In this document: in pieces, positions 62,804 to 64,000 of the stretch
Position numbering within the stretch: position 1 is the stretch's first letter
Layout of the letters: each line of letters starts with the position of its first letter
Source of the DNA: Acidovorax sp. FHTAMBA
GTDB lineage: Bacteria > Pseudomonadota > Gammaproteobacteria > Burkholderiales > Burkholderiaceae_C
Assembly: GCF_038958875.1 (NCBI RefSeq)
Contig: NZ_CP152407.1
Location: 7,501-71,500, forward strand
Length of the DNA: 64,000 nt
Reading direction: 5' to 3'
The notes under the pieces: generated by a model
Told to the model about the DNA's origin: nothing
The model's database searches: none
Seen by the model: only the letters and a program-made list of their open reading frames with translations
Translations under genes and position numbers: made by a program

Positions 62804-63958
62804 TTTTGGCCACAGTGCCCACAGCCGCAGGTTCTGCTTGAGCCGCCCGGCAATGTCGCCCGCCTCGGGGCCCCAGCCGGTGAAGAAGTCCGCCCGCACC
62901 GCGCCCACGATGGCACTGCCCGTGTCCTGCGCCAGCACCAGGCGGTTGAGCTGCACCTGCGGCCCGCTGGAAGCCAGCCACACGGGCGTGCCGTAAGGAA
63001 TGCTCTGCCGGTCCACCGCGATCGAGCGCCCGGGGGTGAGCGGCACGCCCTGCGCCCCTCGGGGGCCAAAGCCGGCGTCCATGCCCACCAGGGGTTCCTC
63101 CTTGAAGAACACGTAGCGCGGGTTGGTCCACATCAGTTCGTTGGTGCGCTGGGGGTTGGCCGCCAGCCAGGCGCGGATGCCGGGCCAGGTGGCGTCGCGG
63201 GTGTAGCCCTGGTCCAGCAGCCACCGGCCGATGCTCCCATAAGGCTGGTCGTTGGTGGCGGCATAAGCCACGCGCACCACCGACACCGAACCATCGGCCT
63301 CGGTAACACGCAGGCGGCCCGAGCCCTGGATGTGCAGCACCATCGATTCCACCGGGTCGCGCAGCCACGCAATGGCGCGGCCCGCCAGCGCGGCCTGCGC
63401 CTCGGGCAGGGTCTCGATCTGCTGGCGGGTATACCAGGGCTTGCGCGCGCCCAGGCTGGCCGGCACGCGGTAGATGGGCACCGTGAAGCCGTTGCCGGGC
63501 AGGCGGCTGGCTTCCATCATCGGCTCGTAGTACGCCGTGAGCAGCCCTTCGGCGTTGCCATCGGCCGCCTCCACCCGATACGGCTGCAGCCGCGCAATGA
63601 GCCAGGCGCGCTGTTCGTCGGTGGTGGCAATGCTGAGCTGGCGCACCTCGCTGCACAGCGCAGTGAAGGGCGGCTGGGGGCGTTCGCAACTCTTGATCCA
63701 GGCGTTCCATGCCTCGTGCAGCGCATCGTCGGCAAAGCCCGGCAGCTCGGCCCAGCGCACGGGCATCCAGCGGCTCTTGGGCTGCGCCATCGGGGGGGGC
63801 AGCGGGCCGGTGTCGCCGGGCAGCACCACCGAGGCGGGGGGTGGCGGCGCGGGGATGGCCCCGGGGCGGGAGGGAATTGGGGCCGGGGGCGTGGAGCAGG
63901 CAGCCAGCGTTCCTACAATCAGCGCCGTTCCCACAGCGCGCAGGAGTGTCAATTTCAT
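62801..63958 (-). CDS. mltA: Membrane-bound lytic murein transglycosylase A
   Basis: This 385-residue outer-membrane lipoprotein cleaves peptidoglycan to 1,6-anhydro products. The signal ends LIVGTLAAC with the lipidated cysteine at residue 21. A Pro-rich linker follows to about residue 60. The MltA domain has GLLTAYYEPMMEASR, VESMVLHIQGSGRLRV and ELMWTNPRYVFF, and the C-terminal 3D domain holds the three aspartate region LVLAQDTGSAIVGAVRADFF. ATG at 63958 overlaps a divergent ATG on the plus strand. Confidence 0.96.
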   Translation of the reverse strand: MKLTLLRAVGTALIVGTLAACSTPPAPIPSRPGAIPAPPPPASVVLPGDTGPLPPPMAQPKSRWMPVRWAELPGFADDALHEAWNAWIKSCERPQPPFTALCSEVRQLSIATTDEQRAWLIARLQPYRVEAADGNAEGLLTAYYEPMMEASRLPGNGFTVPIYRVPASLGARKPWYTRQQIETLPEAQAALAGRAIAWLRDPVESMVLHIQGSGRLRVTEADGSVSVVRVAYAATNDQPYGSIGRWLLDQGYTRDATWPGIRAWLAANPQRTNELMWTNPRYVFFKEEPLVGMDAGFGPRGAQGVPLTPGRSIAVDRQSIPYGTPVWLASSGPQVQLNRLVLAQDTGSAIVGAVRADFFTGWGPEAGDIAGRLKQNLRLWALWPK

Positions 63959-64000
63959 GGGTCTGATTTTGCTTGAAGCGCTGCTTGCGCTGGTGCTGCT
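63957..64000 (+). CDS. Start of a small membrane protein (cut by window edge)
   Basis: Fourteen codons are visible: MGLILLEALLALVL. This hydrophobic start resembles small single-span Comamonadaceae membrane proteins encoded next to mltA as I remember them. Its ATG and the mltA ATG on the other strand share the palindrome CATG. The gene continues past the window, so this is tentative. Confidence 0.4.
   Translation, partial: MGLILLEALLALVL

Overview
The window is a gene-dense, high-GC stretch of ordinary chromosome from a betaproteobacterium, most likely a member of the Comamonadaceae close to Acidovorax. This rests on gene content and order (bamE/fur divergent pair, hpf-ptsN-hprK, yajC-secD-secF, def/LysM/dprA, uvrA/MFS/ssb), on long Burkholderiales-type proteins such as the one-chain indolepyruvate oxidoreductase and DUF1631 and DUF2868 proteins, and on a short two-hairpin repeat scattered through the window. 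No prophage, transposase, integrase, CRISPR array, rRNA or tRNA was seen, and no gap without a gene exceeds 300 bases.

Layout. 1-8.5 kb (minus strand): a benE fragment cut by the window edge, kup, gshA, trkH, trkA and proA, so two potassium uptake systems flank glutathione synthesis. 8.5-17.4 kb: a small unknown gene, holA, an arginase gene on the opposite strand, then a minus-strand run bamE-dapB-exbB-exbD-leuS-lptE. 17.5-20 kb: fur, then the nitrogen-PTS block hpf, ptsN, hprK. 20-28 kb: an MFS transporter, purC, a YbaY/META lipoprotein, a CnoX-like thioredoxin, the purE-purK-tsaC operon and an SGNH-fold lipoprotein whose catalytic residues look replaced. 28-34.5 kb: ssb, MFS, uvrA, a secreted esterase. 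34.5-41.9 kb: a chemoreceptor, a hotdog thioesterase overlapping an EamA exporter, pyrF, a lipoprotein pair (one FlgO-like) and pgk. 42-47.9 kb: azlCD, fmt, a small lipoprotein, def, a LysM protein and dprA. 48-53.7 kb: DUF1631 and the yajC-secD-secF translocon. 54-64 kb: the indolepyruvate oxidoreductase with a divergent Lrp regulator, an MFS exporter with a C-terminal extension, a small secreted protein, a DUF2868 protein, mltA and the start of a small membrane protein.

The most unusual structure is the repeat, about 55-60 bases long. It has one hairpin with a GGCGCTT/AAGCGCC-type stem and a second with a GCTAT/ATAGC-type stem and an A/T-rich loop. I count 12 intergenic copies and 5 further copies lying in frame inside proA, leuS, the CnoX gene, purK and fmt. 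Base pairing in the second stem is kept between copies by paired changes. Six of nine convergent gene junctions carry a copy, and several copies supply stop codons or C-terminal residues to neighbouring genes. This suggests a selected, possibly mobile, element that works at the RNA or DNA level, for instance as a two-way 3'-end signal.
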